In this document: positions 8,020-14,934 of the stretch, one piece after another
How positions within the stretch are numbered: position 1 is the stretch's first letter
How the letters are laid out: each line of letters starts with the position of its first letter
Source: Actinomycetes bacterium
GTDB taxonomy: Bacteria; Actinomycetota; Acidimicrobiia; Acidimicrobiales; Palsa-688
Assembly: GCA_021838445.1 (NCBI GenBank)
Contig: JAKCDU010000018.1
Location: 1-64,000 of the forward strand
DNA: 64,000 bases
Direction: 5' to 3'
Made by a program: the position numbers and the translations under genes
The notes under the pieces: model-generated
The model's input: the letters and a program-made list of their open reading frames with translations, nothing else
Database searches by the model: none
Told to the model about the DNA's origin: nothing

Positions 8020-8397
8020 TCAGTAGGGCGCCTGGAGAGCGGTGAACATTGGGAAGTGCCTGACATTGCGGGTCAGGAGTCGGGCGTTGGTGCGGGCGGC
8101 GGTGGCCGCGATTGCGAGGTCGGCGCTGTCGATGGTGTGGTGGCTAGGAAGCCACTCGCGGCCGAGGGCGCCGGCCTGTTCGGCGATCTCGGCGTCGACG
8201 GGGTGCCAAACGAGGGTGGATAGCAATGCGCGCGTGCCATCCTCTTCTGCGGGCCGCATGCCGGCGAGGATTTCGATGCGGGTGATTTCACTCGCATGAA
8301 GGACGTCCGCGGCTCGCTCCCGTTCGAGAAGGTCCCCGGCGGCTGCGTGTCCTCGCAGGTAGTCGATGAGGATCGAGGTGTCTACCAGGGCGGTCAC
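8020..8397 (-). CDS. VapC-type PIN-domain ribonuclease toxin
   Basis: The 125-residue PIN protein carries the acidic metal-binding residues in the expected order: D in ALVDTSILIDYLRG, E in ITRIEILAG, and D in TIDSADLAIAATA, followed by the RLLTRNVRHF motif. VapC toxins cleave tRNA or rRNA when freed of VapB. The GTG start overlaps the antitoxin stop as GTGA, the usual translational coupling. It lies about 100 bases beyond tRNA-Lys in opposite orientation and is the second of three toxin-antitoxin modules in this 2.4-kb stretch. Confidence 0.9.
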   Translation of the reverse strand: MTALVDTSILIDYLRGHAAAGDLLERERAADVLHASEITRIEILAGMRPAEEDGTRALLSTLVWHPVDAEIAEQAGALGREWLPSHHTIDSADLAIAATAARTNARLLTRNVRHFPMFTALQAPY

Positions 8398-8648
8398 GGA
8401 CGGCCGCGTTCCATGCGAGAGCCAGAGCGCAGCTGATCGACCCAGGCTGCGCCGTCGAGATCGTGGTCATTCCACGAGGCGAAGGAGCGGCGCATCGCTG
8501 CGAGGTCGTCATCGGTGGAGCGCTCCGAGCCATAGACCTGCTCGACCGCATCACGGATCAGCGAAGAAAGGGATCGACCAGTCCGCCGAGCGGCGGCATC
8601 CAGGGCACGACGCTCCTCATCGGTCAAAGAGATCTGAGTTCGCTGCAT
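8394..8648 (-). CDS. VapB-type ribbon-helix-helix antitoxin
   Basis: The 84-residue product begins MQRTQISLTDEERRALDAAARRTGRSLSSLIRDAVEQ, a clear CopG/RHH DNA-binding domain. The C-terminal half, rich in charged and aromatic residues (FASWNDHDLDGAAWVDQLR), would bind the PIN toxin groove. The ATG lies directly at the edge of an 18-bp inverted repeat, the probable self-bound operator, leaving almost no leader. Confidence 0.87.
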   Translation of the reverse strand: MQRTQISLTDEERRALDAAARRTGRSLSSLIRDAVEQVYGSERSTDDDLAAMRRSFASWNDHDLDGAAWVDQLRSGSRMERGRP

Positions 8649-8665
8649 GATGTAAGTTTACATCA
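8648..8665 (-). promoter_or_regulatory. Operator inverted repeat at vapB start
   Basis: TGATGTAA and its reverse complement TTACATCA flank GT. The left arm overlaps the first base of the antitoxin start codon. Binding here would block both promoter and initiation, as expected for conditional autoregulation by a VapBC complex. Confidence 0.65.
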
Positions 8666-8838
8666 CTTCCGGGAGCGGGCTGGTGTACGCCGAGGTGCTC
8701 TCGCACGTCAGCCAGGTGGTCTCCGCCGGGGGGCGGCGAGTGCGACCGACCGAAGCGTCCCGAGTCTTTCGCATCGGGCAATTCGCGCGCCCGAAGCAGT
8801 TCCCTATGGCCACCGGCTGCCCTCGGAGGAGAACGTGA

Positions 8839-8867
8839 CGGTTCGTATGCTGGGAGGTCAGGACCAC
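8839..8867 (+). repeat. 29-bp direct repeat, copy 1 (flanks third TA module)
   Basis: This 29-base sequence recurs at 9631-9659 with a single mismatch; the core is CTGGGAGGTCAGGACCAC, which includes GGTC-AG-GACC. The preceding 25 bases share only weak similarity. The two copies bracket the PIN/Phd module. The stretch 8666-8838 before it has no recognisable gene. Confidence 0.7.
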
Positions 8868-8891
8868 AACGGAACAGAATACGAACCCTGC

Positions 8892-9287
8892 TCATATCGC
8901 CACGACGGTCACCAGTCCTTCGAGGCCCATGAAGTCGCCGGCATTGCGCGTGTACAGGTCGAGCCCGTTGGCGTGTGCCGTCGCTGCGATCATGAGATCG
9001 GCGACACGTCGTCGATGCTTTCGTCCCGTGGCACTGACGGCGGCCACCACCTGCCCGTAGCTGCGTGCTGCGGCGGAGTCGAACGGAAGCGGTTCGATCT
9101 TCGATTCCACTTGTTGGACACGAGCCTGGCGCTCGGCCGCTTGTGCTGGATTTGACGCCAGGTGCGGGCCAGCTGCGAGCTCGGCCAGGGTCACGGCAGA
9201 GATGGCTATCTCGTCCGGGAGCGACTGGACCACGGCTGGATCGTCCCAATCAATGACGACTGACGTGTCCACCAGCCCGACGCTCAC
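8892..9287 (-). CDS. PIN-domain toxin of a Phd-PIN module
   Basis: The 131-residue product (start reassigned to GTG 9287, which sits one base after the antitoxin stop) contains the PIN acidic residues in LVDTSVVIDWDD, the E of VTLAELAAG, and RVADLMIAATAHANGLDLYTRNAGDF near the C-terminus. The track ORF begins 60 codons too early in the antisense of the antitoxin. The expected activity is RNA cleavage under control of the Phd-type partner. It differs in sequence from the VapC at 8020, so it is not a recent duplicate. Confidence 0.88.
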   Translation of the reverse strand: MSVGLVDTSVVIDWDDPAVVQSLPDEIAISAVTLAELAAGPHLASNPAQAAERQARVQQVESKIEPLPFDSAAARSYGQVVAAVSATGRKHRRRVADLMIAATAHANGLDLYTRNAGDFMGLEGLVTVVAI

Positions 9288-9288
9288 C

Positions 9289-9537
9289 TCAGAGGCTCTG
9301 GTCGACGATCCCGTCGAGGTCGGCTCGGAACTTGCGCCGGTCGATGTGCGAAGTCCGCTCCGCCAGTGCCGTGATCTCGGCCCGGGGGACGAAGGTGCGG
9401 CGGCTGGGCCGGGCGGGGCGCAGCTCGGCGACCTGCTCACCATTCCGTGTGACGATGAATGTCTCACCGGCGATCACGGCGTCGATGACCTTGGCGTTGT
9501 TGTTTCGAAGCTCCCGCTGGGGGACGATCCTGGTCAC
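9289..9537 (-). CDS. Phd/YefM-type antitoxin
   Basis: The 82-residue product begins MTRIVPQRELRNNNAKVIDAV and continues GETFIVTRNGEQVAELRPA, the conserved Phd/YefM DNA-binding fold. The tail RRKFRADLDGIVDQSL would contact the PIN toxin. The start is GTG at 9537. GTAGCA/TGCTAC sites directly upstream are a likely operator. It forms the first gene of the third toxin-antitoxin pair. Confidence 0.88.
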   Translation of the reverse strand: MTRIVPQRELRNNNAKVIDAVIAGETFIVTRNGEQVAELRPARPSRRTFVPRAEITALAERTSHIDRRKFRADLDGIVDQSL

Positions 9538-9546
9538 GGGATCACT

Positions 9547-9573
9547 GTAGCAGGGTGTGCTACGCGATGCTAC
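9547..9573 (-). promoter_or_regulatory. Candidate Phd operator
   Basis: GTAGCA (9547-9552) and TGCTAC (9558-9563) form an inverted repeat with a five-base spacer, and a further TGCTAC follows at 9568-9573. The group starts nine bases upstream of the antitoxin start. Repeated half-sites fit cooperative binding by a Phd-toxin complex. Confidence 0.5.
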
Positions 9574-9630
9574 CCGCTCCTGATGGCTCGGTAGCCGAGG
9601 TTCACCGGTTGTCGTTCAATCGCGACCCGG

Positions 9631-9659
9631 CGGTTCGTATCCTGGGAGGTCAGGACCAC
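9631..9659 (+). repeat. 29-bp direct repeat, copy 2
   Basis: This matches 8839-8867 at 28 of 29 bases. It lies between the Phd-type antitoxin and the DksA-like gene, whose start is about 75 bases downstream. As a pair the repeats could be a recombination scar or a small mobile unit boundary. They could also be a shared promoter element for plus-strand transcription. Confidence 0.7.
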
Positions 9660-9732
9660 CGAGCCGGCGCCTCGCCACGGTCGCCAGCCGACGGGTCGGC
9701 CGGAGGAGCGGTGCAGTTAGGCTCGGGGGGTG

Positions 9733-10053
9733 ATGGCCCCGGACTTCGGCTCCTCGCCCGACTCGCCCCAATCTCTCGACTACTCCGCCGACGAGGCGGC
9801 CCTGGCCGAGGCCTCGGCGGAGCTCGACGCGGTCGAAGCGGCCCTGTCTCGCCTCGAGGATGGCTCGTTCGAGCGCTGCGAGGTGTGCGGCGACCGGGTC
9901 GGCCCGGAGCGGCTTCGCGCCGACCCCCTGCTCACCCGCTGCGGCCGCCACGCACAGACGGGGGAGTACGACGAGGGGTCCGGGCCGGCCACAGTCGAGG
10001 ACCGGCCGGGCGACACCGCCGGGGACGACACCGGCGATCCAGTCGAGGGCTGA
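9733..10053 (+). CDS. DksA/TraR-family zinc-finger protein
   Basis: The ~106-residue product has an acidic helix (DEAALAEASAELDAVEAALSRLEDG) followed by FERCEVCGDRVGPERLRADPLLTRC, the typical C-x2-C...C zinc module of TraR/DksA-like proteins. The fourth ligand position is histidine (CGRH) rather than cysteine. Family members either modulate RNA polymerase or act as general small zinc proteins, and actinobacterial ones are little studied. ATG 9733 follows a G-rich stretch; GTG 9730 is an alternative. The C-terminal 30 residues are acidic and probably disordered. Confidence 0.8.
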   Translation: MAPDFGSSPDSPQSLDYSADEAALAEASAELDAVEAALSRLEDGSFERCEVCGDRVGPERLRADPLLTRCGRHAQTGEYDEGSGPATVEDRPGDTAGDDTGDPVEG

Positions 10054-10122
10054 CTGCCCCACGGGCCCGTCGGCCGGTCGGACCACCCGGGCGGCAACTG
10101 CGGCTCACTGCGGGGTCGCAAC

Positions 10123-11496
10123 CTACAGCGGGCCGTTGCCGTGCTTCCTCGTCACCAGCTTCTCCCGCTTGGTGGAAAGCAGGCGCAGCGCCGAGGCCAC
10201 CGCCCGCCGCGAGTCGGCGGGGTCGATGACCTCGTCGATGAACCCCCGTTCGGCGGCTACGTAAGGGTTGAGGTAACGGTCCTCGTACTCGACCTGGAGC
10301 CGGGCCTGGGTCTCGGCGTCCTCGCGCCGGTGGAGTATCTGCACCGCTCCCTGAGCTCCCATGACGGCCACCTGGGCCGACGGCCAGGCCAGGCAGATGT
10401 CGTTGCCCATACCCTTCGAGTCCATGACGATGTAGGCGCCGCCGAAGGCCTTGCGCAGGATGAGGCAGACCCGCGGGACCGTGGCCTCGGCGTAGGCGAA
10501 GACGAGCTGGGCCCCGTGGCGGATCATCCCCCTCCACTCGAGATCCTTGCCCGGCATGAACCCGGGGGTGTCGACCAGGGTGAGCAGCGGCACGTTGAAC
10601 GAGTCGCAGAACGCTACGAACCGGGCCCCTTTCTGCGACGCCGCGATGTCGAGGGTGCCGGCCATCGACTGGGGCTGGTTGGCGACGACTCCCACCGGGA
10701 ACCCGTCTATCCGGCACAGGGCGGTCACCAGCTGCGGGGCCCAGGCGGCCCGCAGCTCGAGGAGCTCGCCGTCGTCGGCCACCTCGCGCACCACGTCCCG
10801 CACGTCGTAGGAGCCGGTGGCGGTCATGGGCAGGAGGTCCCGGAGGTCCGGGGTGCTGCGCTCCCGGGGGTCGCCACTCGGCCAATAGGGCGGTTCGCAG
10901 TCGGCGTGGTCGGGCAGGTAGTCGAGCAGCGCCGCCACCTCCTCCAGCGCCCCTCCGACATCGGCCGCCACCATGGCCGCCACCCCCGAGGAGCGGGTGT
11001 GGACCCTCTGGCCGCCCAGCTCCCCCGGGGCCAGACGCTGCCCGGTCCACTCCCGCACCGCGGCGGGACCCGACACGTAGGCCACCGCCGCGTCGGTCAT
11101 GACCACGGCGTCGGCCATTCCCAGCAGGAGGGCCGGTCCGGAGACGGCCAACCCGTAGGTGACGACCACCACCGGGACGATGCCCGAGCAGCCGGCCAGG
11201 GCCCGGGCCGCTCGCCCCCAGCCGTCGAGGGAGGCCACCCCCTCGACGATGTCGGCCCCCGACGACGCCAACACCACGACCAGAGGCAACCGCTGGGCCA
11301 GGGCCATGGCCGCCGCCGCGGCGACGGTCTCGCTGTCGGCGGCGGCCAACGCCCCCCGGCGGACGTCCTCGTCGACCGAGACCAGGACCACCTTGCGGTC
11401 GGTGCCGGGGAGCCGGCTGAGCCCGGCGCGGGTGCCGCCCGGCACACCCGCCCTCAGCGACAGTAGGGGGGTCCCGGCGTTGCTCGAGGTTGACAC
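10123..11496 (-). CDS. Acyl-CoA carboxylase carboxyltransferase (beta) subunit
   Basis: The 457-residue product is a carboxyltransferase-domain protein of the PccB/AccD family, which moves carboxyl from biotin to acetyl- or propionyl-CoA. The C-terminal half is strongly conserved: VGVVANQPQSMAG, VDTPGFMPGKDLEWRGMIRHGAQ, LRKAFGGAYIVMDSK and a YEDRYLNPYVAAERGFIDEVI tail. The N-terminal half is shorter than in canonical ~515-residue subunits; it lacks the usual first ~50 residues and is more diverged, so substrate range is uncertain. A GTG start has GGGAG ten bases upstream. It is last in a minus-strand run after the phosphatase and metallopeptidase genes. No biotin carboxylase gene is in the window. 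Confidence 0.87.
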   Translation of the reverse strand: MSTSSNAGTPLLSLRAGVPGGTRAGLSRLPGTDRKVVLVSVDEDVRRGALAAADSETVAAAAAMALAQRLPLVVVLASSGADIVEGVASLDGWGRAARALAGCSGIVPVVVVTYGLAVSGPALLLGMADAVVMTDAAVAYVSGPAAVREWTGQRLAPGELGGQRVHTRSSGVAAMVAADVGGALEEVAALLDYLPDHADCEPPYWPSGDPRERSTPDLRDLLPMTATGSYDVRDVVREVADDGELLELRAAWAPQLVTALCRIDGFPVGVVANQPQSMAGTLDIAASQKGARFVAFCDSFNVPLLTLVDTPGFMPGKDLEWRGMIRHGAQLVFAYAEATVPRVCLILRKAFGGAYIVMDSKGMGNDICLAWPSAQVAVMGAQGAVQILHRREDAETQARLQVEYEDRYLNPYVAAERGFIDEVIDPADSRRAVASALRLLSTKREKLVTRKHGNGPL

Positions 11497-11545
11497 GACG
11501 TTCAGACTCCCACGGCGGGACGGCGGTTACGGAGTGGCCTGAACT

Positions 11546-12112
11546 TCACCAGCCCGGTCCGACCGCCTCCCGGGGCTGCTCGGCCGCCCCGAGAGGGGCC
11601 TCGCCGGGCTCGTCCGGTGCTTCGTCGCCGGCGTCGGGCTCGCCCGTCTCGAGCCCTCTGGCCATGAGAAACCCCCGGGCCCGTTCGGACAACGGGTAGC
11701 GCGCCACCAGTTCCCAGAACCGCGGTCCGTGACCGGCGACGCTCAGATGGGCCATCTCGTGGACGATCACGTAGTCGACCACCCACAGGGGTTCGCGGGC
11801 CAGACGGGCCGAGATGCGGATGGTGCGCTGGGCCGGGGTGCAACTCCCCCAGCGGCTCTCCTGATTCTCCACCCAGCGGATGGAGTCGGGTGTCTCCAGG
11901 CCGTACTGGCGGGCCAGGAACCGGGCCCGGGCGGTGAGGTCGATACCCGACGTGGAGGCCCGGCGCTCGAAGCGGGCGACCATCTCGGTGACCCACCGCT
12001 GCTCCTCGGCCTGGCTCATCCGGGCCGGTATGTGCACCCGTAGCACGCCGTCCGCGAGCCGGGCCTGCACCGTCTTGCGCCGCCGGGGGCTGCGTATCAC
12101 CTCTACCTTCAT
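11546..12112 (-). CDS. YgjP/SprT-like zinc metallopeptidase (DUF45)
   Basis: The 188-residue product carries VIVHEMAHLSVAGHGPRFW, the HExxH...GH.x.FW signature of the DUF45/YgjP metallopeptidase-like family, and ESRWGSCTPAQRTIRIS upstream of it, also typical. A role in protein quality control or nucleic acid linked proteolysis is suggested for relatives but unproven. The C-terminal 35 residues are acidic and variable. It lies between the phosphatase gene and the carboxyltransferase gene on the same strand, probably cotranscribed. Confidence 0.87.
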   Translation of the reverse strand: MKVEVIRSPRRRKTVQARLADGVLRVHIPARMSQAEEQRWVTEMVARFERRASTSGIDLTARARFLARQYGLETPDSIRWVENQESRWGSCTPAQRTIRISARLAREPLWVVDYVIVHEMAHLSVAGHGPRFWELVARYPLSERARGFLMARGLETGEPDAGDEAPDEPGEAPLGAAEQPREAVGPGW

Positions 12113-12206
12113 GACGGCGAAGGTAGCCCCGGGCAGTGACGGTCAGCGACGATGACCGCTTCCCATCCCGCCCGGGGCCGCGGGTTGGGGCCGTCCCGGC
12201 GGTCGG

Positions 12207-12899
12207 TCAGAGGCGGTTCGGGTCGGGGTCGCCGTCGCGGCCCGGGGACCGGCCGCGGTCGCCACCGCCGCCGGGCTCGGGGGCCCCGTCGAGCAGGTCC
12301 ACGGCCTCCTCGAGGGCCAGCGTGTCGTCTTGGGCCCGGGCCCGGTAGCCGCAGAGGTGCTCGACGTGGTGGTCGGCCCGGCCGAGCAGGCGGGCCAGGG
12401 CTCGCACCACGCCCCCGTGGCTGACCACCACGGCCCGGACCGGGTCGCCGTCGAACGAGGGGCGCGACGGGTGCTGCGGCCGTCCCTCGGATGCGCAGAT
12501 GGTGGCCACCCGGCTCGCCGCGGCCAGCACCCGGGCGTCGAAGTCGGCCCGGCTCTCCCCGCCGGGAGGGCGGCTGAGCTGACCGGCGTCGAAGGCGGCG
12601 AGCTCATCGGGCCATTCCTGCATGATCTCGGCGCGCGTCCGGCCGCTCCAGTGGCCGACGTCGAACTCGCGCAGGAGCGGCTCGATGCGATGGGTGGTGC
12701 CCGGCGCCAGGAGCTCACCGGTCTGGCGGGCGCGAGCCAGGTCGGAGGTGATGACCAGGTCCACCGGCCCCATCATCGACGCCGCCCACGAGGCCTGGGC
12801 CCGTCCCTCGGGGGACAGAGGCGGATCGGCCTGGCCCTGCCAGCGCCCCTCGACATTCCAGGCCGACAGGGCGTGCCGGATCAGGGTCACCCTCGCCAT
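12207..12899 (-). CDS. Histidine phosphatase (phosphoglycerate mutase-like)
   Basis: The 230-residue product has the catalytic N-terminal strand TLIRHALSAWN, where the usual RHG is RHA, the acid/base region LREFDVGHWSGRT and the second histidine in VVVSHGGVVRALA. These are the hallmarks of branch-1 histidine phosphatases, which act on phosphosugars, nucleotides or phosphoproteins. The last 30 residues are Gly/Asp/Arg-rich and probably disordered. It is first in a minus-strand run and divergent from moaD. Substrate is unknown. Confidence 0.85.
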   Translation of the reverse strand: MARVTLIRHALSAWNVEGRWQGQADPPLSPEGRAQASWAASMMGPVDLVITSDLARARQTGELLAPGTTHRIEPLLREFDVGHWSGRTRAEIMQEWPDELAAFDAGQLSRPPGGESRADFDARVLAAASRVATICASEGRPQHPSRPSFDGDPVRAVVVSHGGVVRALARLLGRADHHVEHLCGYRARAQDDTLALEEAVDLLDGAPEPGGGGDRGRSPGRDGDPDPNRL

Positions 12900-12957
12900 C
12901 TGGAGATGGTACCGGGCCGCTGAGCTACCCTGTGAGCCGGATCACCAGGAAAAAGGG

Positions 12958-13299
12958 ATGACGAATTCCGACATGGACGGAGGCCCGCTCCGGCCGCCTA
13001 CCGATGACAGCGTAGGGGTGCCGCCCGTCCCCGTCGCCTCGCATGGCGCCGATGCTGGTCCCGTCGTCCGCCTGCTGCTGTTCGCGGCGGCCCGCCAAGC
13101 CGCCGGCACCAGCCAGGTGGAGGTCGTCGCCTCCACCGTCGGGGAGGTCCTGGAGCAGGCCCGGAGCCGCTTCGGCCGTACTTTCTCCGAGGTCCTCGAC
13201 GGGTCGCGGGTCTGGCTCAATGGGGAGCCCTCCGAGCTGACGGCCCCTCTCCGCGGCGGCGACGAGGTGGCGGTCCTGCCCCCGGTGTCAGGTGGCTGA
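12958..13299 (+). CDS. MoaD/ThiS-family sulfur carrier
   Basis: ATG 12958 is preferred (AGGA with purines just upstream) over the long track ORF, giving 113 residues. A ~35-residue leader is followed by a MoaD ubiquitin-like fold: VRLLLFAAARQAAG, VEVLEQARSRFG-like helix, SRVWLNGEP, and the C-terminal GDEVAVLPPVSGG ending in the diglycine that is thiocarboxylated. It should donate sulfur for molybdopterin synthesis or act as a related carrier; no MoaE or MoeB is adjacent. A TACCCT -10-like element lies about 30 bases upstream. Its stop overlaps the next gene's GTG. Confidence 0.85.
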   Translation: MTNSDMDGGPLRPPTDDSVGVPPVPVASHGADAGPVVRLLLFAAARQAAGTSQVEVVASTVGEVLEQARSRFGRTFSEVLDGSRVWLNGEPSELTAPLRGGDEVAVLPPVSGG

Positions 13300-14182
13300 G
13301 GCCGTGTCGGTGGCCCCCTCCCCGGCCCGCCGCCCCCGACCGCCCCGGGGCCAGGCGTCGACCCGGTCGGGCGCCGCCGCCCCCCGGGCGCGCTCGGGGA
13401 TCAAGCGGCGGGTAACGACGCGACCGGTCCGGGCTGTGGTCCCGGCCGCGGCCGGGTTGGTCTGGGCCCTGGCCCTGCTCGGCGCGGTAGCCGCCTCTTC
13501 GCTCCTGACGGCACTGGTGATGCTCCCGGTGGCGTTGCTGGCCACCGCCACCGGTATCCGCGCCACCGAATCGAAGCGCAAGAAGCGCTCCCACCGGCCC
13601 TCCACGCTGCTCCTGGTGGCTCTGGCGGTGTGCGTCGTGGACCCCGTGGCGGCGCTCGGGGGACCGCTCGTCGGCCTAGCCGTGGGGCTGGCGTCGGCCG
13701 GGGCGTTGGCGGTGATGGTGATGGTGTCGGTGTTCACCGTGTCGGTTCGTCCCGCCCGGACGGCCGCCTCCCGGCTGCTCGTGGTGCTGGCTCCGGCATC
13801 GGCGGCGACGGGACTGGTGCTGGCCCGCCATCAAGGTTCGACCCTCGCCCTGTTCCTCGTTCTGGCCGTCCTGGCCTACGACGTGGCGGCCTTCGTCATG
13901 GGTAACGGGCGCAGCGCCTGGGGGGGGCCGGTGGGCGTCGGTTTCGCCGCGGTTGGCGTGGCGGTAGTGGCGGTGTTCGCCTCGGCCATCCTGGACCCTC
14001 CCATGTCGGGGTCGAGGCCGTGGCTGATGTTTGCCGTGCTGGCCGCCGCCGCTTTCCTCGGCGTCCGCCTGTGCCAGTGGGCCGTGGGCGCCCAGCGTCT
14101 GCCGGCCCTGCGCCGGTTGGACTCCCTGTCGGCGGCCGCCCCAGCGTGGTTCGTGATGGCCGCCGTGGTGCTCCACCGCTAG
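13292..14182 (+). CDS. Multi-pass membrane protein of unknown function
   Basis: The 296-residue product has a basic, proline-rich cytoplasmic N-terminus of about 45 residues and then eight or so hydrophobic segments with few charged residues. The stretch VLAYDVAAFVMGNG is faintly like the CdsA (phosphatidate cytidylyltransferase) region, but the full CdsA signature is not there, so I do not assign that function. It overlaps moaD by eight bases with a GTG start. It ends 52 bases before the RsiG-like gene. Confidence 0.75.
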   Translation: MAEAVSVAPSPARRPRPPRGQASTRSGAAAPRARSGIKRRVTTRPVRAVVPAAAGLVWALALLGAVAASSLLTALVMLPVALLATATGIRATESKRKKRSHRPSTLLLVALAVCVVDPVAALGGPLVGLAVGLASAGALAVMVMVSVFTVSVRPARTAASRLLVVLAPASAATGLVLARHQGSTLALFLVLAVLAYDVAAFVMGNGRSAWGGPVGVGFAAVGVAVVAVFASAILDPPMSGSRPWLMFAVLAAAAFLGVRLCQWAVGAQRLPALRRLDSLSAAAPAWFVMAAVVLHR

Positions 14183-14234
14183 CGGTAGTTCCCGAGGCAA
14201 GCTTCGGCCGGCTTCTGCGGTACCCTCGGTTCAG

Positions 14235-14762
14235 ATGGCTCAGCTTTCGGAAGTCACCGAACCGGGGTTCCTCGAGGGTCTGGAGGTGTGGCCCATCGAG
14301 CAGGTGCGGGTCCATCGCGAGACGGCGACGGCGCTCGAGACGGCGCTGTCGTTCCTGCGCCGCATGACCCAGGGTCGGCTCGACATCGTCCTGGCCGAAC
14401 GCGATCAGCGGGCCAGCGGTCAGCCCGCCGACCTGCACGACCTGGTCGAGCGGCTACCGAGCATCCTGAGCGGCAACGTCCACGCCCCCGGCGCCGGACG
14501 CCTTTCCGCGGTGTTCGCCCCCGGCGGGGCCGAATCCGGTCTCGAAGAGGACTTGGAGGAAATCCTCCCCTCCGGCCGGATCGGCTCCCTGCCCGACCTC
14601 TCCGATGAGGAGCTCGACGAGGTGGCCGGCCGGCTCACCGAGTTCGAGCACACGGTGTCGGCGCGGCGGCGCGCCGTGCTCGACGTGCTCGACCGCTTGC
14701 AGGACGAGATCGTTCGGCGTTACCGCACCGGCGAGGCGACGGTAGACACTCTGTTGTCGTGA
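14235..14762 (+). CDS. RsiG-like c-di-GMP-binding anti-sigma factor homologue
   Basis: The 175-residue, largely helical product contains the RsiG signature E(X)3S(X)2R(X)3Q(X)3D exactly: residues 35-50 read ETALSFLRRMTQGRLD. A second copy at 138-153, EHTVSARRRAVLDVLD, keeps E, S, R and D but has L in place of Q. In Streptomyces, RsiG uses two such motifs on antiparallel helices to bind a c-di-GMP dimer and sequester the sigma factor WhiG. The C-terminal VRRYRTGEATVDTLL is also typical of the actinobacterial family. By motif this should be a c-di-GMP reader; no sigma factor gene is in the window. A TACCCT element lies just upstream. The stop overlaps the next start as GTGA. Confidence 0.85.
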   Translation: MAQLSEVTEPGFLEGLEVWPIEQVRVHRETATALETALSFLRRMTQGRLDIVLAERDQRASGQPADLHDLVERLPSILSGNVHAPGAGRLSAVFAPGGAESGLEEDLEEILPSGRIGSLPDLSDEELDEVAGRLTEFEHTVSARRRAVLDVLDRLQDEIVRRYRTGEATVDTLLS

Positions 14763-14934
14763 CCGGGACCGGCCCACCCCGCTTGGTCCTGGTGGTCGAC
14801 GACGACGGGATGACCCCCAGGCCGTGCCGGTGCTCGACGCCGAGGCCCGGCCGGCGCGAGCCGGCGCTTTGCTCCCCGAGCCCTCAGCGCCTTTCGAGCT
14901 GCTCGAGTTCGTCGGGGAGATGATCGCGCTGTGA
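14759..14934 (+). pseudogene. Small ORF with apparent frameshift, tiling between rsiG-like and XRE genes
   Basis: No track ORF covers this 170-base gap. A GTG at 14759 overlaps the RsiG-like stop, and the frame reads VTGTGPPRLVLVVDDDG. In another frame the sequence DDPQAVPVLDAEARPARAGA runs on to FELLEFVGEMIAL and a TGA at 14932-14934 that overlaps the next GTG. Adding one G to the GGG run near 14810 joins the two halves into one ~58-residue product. Both ends then show the GTGA coupling seen throughout this operon. I infer a genuine small gene disrupted by a one-base deletion, or a sequencing error in a homopolymer. The product matches no family I recognise. Confidence 0.55.

Noticed and set aside
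8658-8867. 69-codon minus-strand ORF and other frames in 8666-8891
   Set aside because: No ribosome binding site, no family resemblance and frames broken on all strands; treated as non-coding or decayed.
10141-11466. 441-codon plus-strand ORF
   Set aside because: Antisense of the carboxyltransferase gene, whose active-site motifs are clear on the minus strand.
13292-14182. Membrane protein as CdsA (phosphatidate cytidylyltransferase)
   Set aside because: Only a short DVAAFVMGNG stretch is reminiscent; the full C-terminal CdsA signature is absent.
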